Positions 34,118-34,439 of a stretch of 34,439 bases of DNA are shown piece after piece (the first letter of the stretch is position 1; every line of letters starts with the position of its first letter). Source of the DNA: an uncultured Clostridia bacterium (GTDB taxonomy: Bacteria > Bacillota > Clostridia > Monoglobales > Monoglobaceae); contig CANRNL010000021.1 in the NCBI GenBank assembly GCA_947631965.1, forward strand, positions 1 to 34,439, read 5' to 3'. The translations under genes were made by a program, and so were the position numbers. The notes under the pieces were generated by a model that saw only the letters and a program-made list of their open reading frames with translations, did no database searches and was not told where the DNA came from.

Positions 34118-34163
34118 AAAAATAATGTGCGACATCAAGCCGCACATCGCAAAAAGTACGGCT
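34118..34163 (-). promoter_or_regulatory. possible terminator/antiterminator switch before the LRR gene
   Basis: On the minus strand AGCCGTAC (34156-34163) can pair with GTGCGGCT (34138-34145) over 8 bp with one G-U. The same GTGCG can instead pair with CGCAC downstream, as ATGTGCG / CGCACAT (34125-34147, 7 bp), followed by TTATTTTT (34118-34124), a terminator form. The two folds exclude each other. The U-rich tract ends just before the AGGAGG of the gene. Confidence 0.55.
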
Positions 34164-34173
34164 CCGAATTGTC

Positions 34174-34297
34174 GTCACACAATTTTAAATCCAATCTCAA
34201 GTCTGAAAGATAGACAAACAGAGATAGAGCGCACATTCTTGCCGGTAGCAAAAACGCCTATCCTTCAGACGATTATCAAGATTTAAAATTATGTGAC
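34174..34297 (-). ncRNA. structured leader RNA, candidate aptamer of unknown class
   Basis: Minus-strand RNA forms an 18-bp outer helix (34280-34297 with 34174-34191), a symmetric 10x10 internal loop, a 12-bp helix (34258-34269 with 34202-34213) and a 44-nt apical region with a small TTGC / GCAA hairpin. The single imperfection in each helix is a G-U pair in the minus-strand RNA but an A-C mismatch in the plus-strand RNA, which points to the mRNA strand as the functional one. It starts at the predicted transcription start. I do not recognise it as a known riboswitch. A small inverted-repeat transposon remnant is the alternative. Confidence 0.5.
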
Positions 34298-34304
34298 AAG
34301 TATT

Positions 34305-34333
34305 ATTATAGCACAATATCTGCCGTTTGTCCA
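34305..34333 (-). promoter_or_regulatory. promoter of the LRR gene
   Basis: TGGACA (34328-34333), exactly 17 nt, TATAAT (34305-34310). Predicted start near 34297-34299, giving a leader of about 194 nt. The remaining 34334-34439 holds a half-copy of the CCGACAAAAA terminator stem and a short ACGGA / TCCGT hairpin followed by TTTTG on the plus strand, but no gene. Confidence 0.75.
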
Positions 34334-34439
34334 CATATTTTTAAAACCGACAAAAACCCGCAGTGTAGGTTTACAATAGATGTGTTACAAATAGTGAAAA
34401 AAAGAATATACGGAAACTCCGTTTTTGTGTTACGATATA

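Overview
This is a chromosomal segment of an endospore-forming, low-GC-lineage Firmicute of class Clostridia. Supporting signs are a complete spoIIAA-spoIIAB-sigF operon, a minimal spoVAC-spoVAD-spoVAE operon, a SpoIID/LytB protein, the enoyl-ACP reductase FabK, the clostridial SCIFF ranthipeptide with its maturase, and near-consensus sigma-A promoters with strong Shine-Dalgarno sequences. I cannot name the genus. No tRNA, rRNA, CRISPR array or transposase was found.

Layout. (1) 1-290: no gene beyond a doubtful peptide cut by the edge, but two strong leftward promoters. (2) 291-15424: sixteen genes, all on the minus strand. Read in the direction of transcription they are a cysteine desulfurase, thiI, pncC/cinA, recA, recX, rimO, pgsA, plsX, fabH, fabK, fabD, fabG, acpP, fabF, rnc and an Elp3-like radical SAM gene. 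A 168-bp tandem repeat containing the 3' end of fabH separates fabH from fabK, and acpP has its own promoter inside the end of fabG. (3) 15686-16636: a lone plus-strand ROK-family gene whose two phosphate loops are degenerate. (4) 16868-22708, minus: yajC, a small membrane protein, the SCIFF precursor (47 aa), its radical SAM/SPASM maturase, an HD-domain protein, and secD-secF under a separate promoter. (5) 23149-23660, minus: a YefM/YoeB-type toxin-antitoxin pair lying between two direct copies of a structured repeat. (6) 24164-28034, minus: spoIID-like, queA, tgt. (7) 28721-32247, plus: the spoIIA and spoVA operons. (8) 32595-34103, minus: a secreted BspA-type leucine-rich-repeat protein preceded by a 194-nt structured leader.

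How it fits together. The left block combines sulfur and tRNA modification, DNA repair and the fatty-acid/phospholipid supply pathway (PlsX, FabH/K/D/G/F, ACP, PgsA). The centre is the Sec accessory system (YajC, SecD, SecF) interleaved with the SCIFF locus. The right side covers sporulation: commitment of the forespore (SpoIIAA/AB/sigma-F), a SpoIID-type peptidoglycan enzyme and dipicolinate uptake (SpoVA).

Most unusual content. (a) The leader of the LRR gene looks like an undescribed riboswitch-type element: its long helix starts at the predicted transcription start and is followed by mutually exclusive antiterminator and terminator hairpins. (b) Two families of dispersed, hairpin-rich repeats show compensatory base changes between copies. 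(c) The promoter serving the spoIID-like gene is separated from its coding region by two such repeats, giving a leader of about 540 nt.
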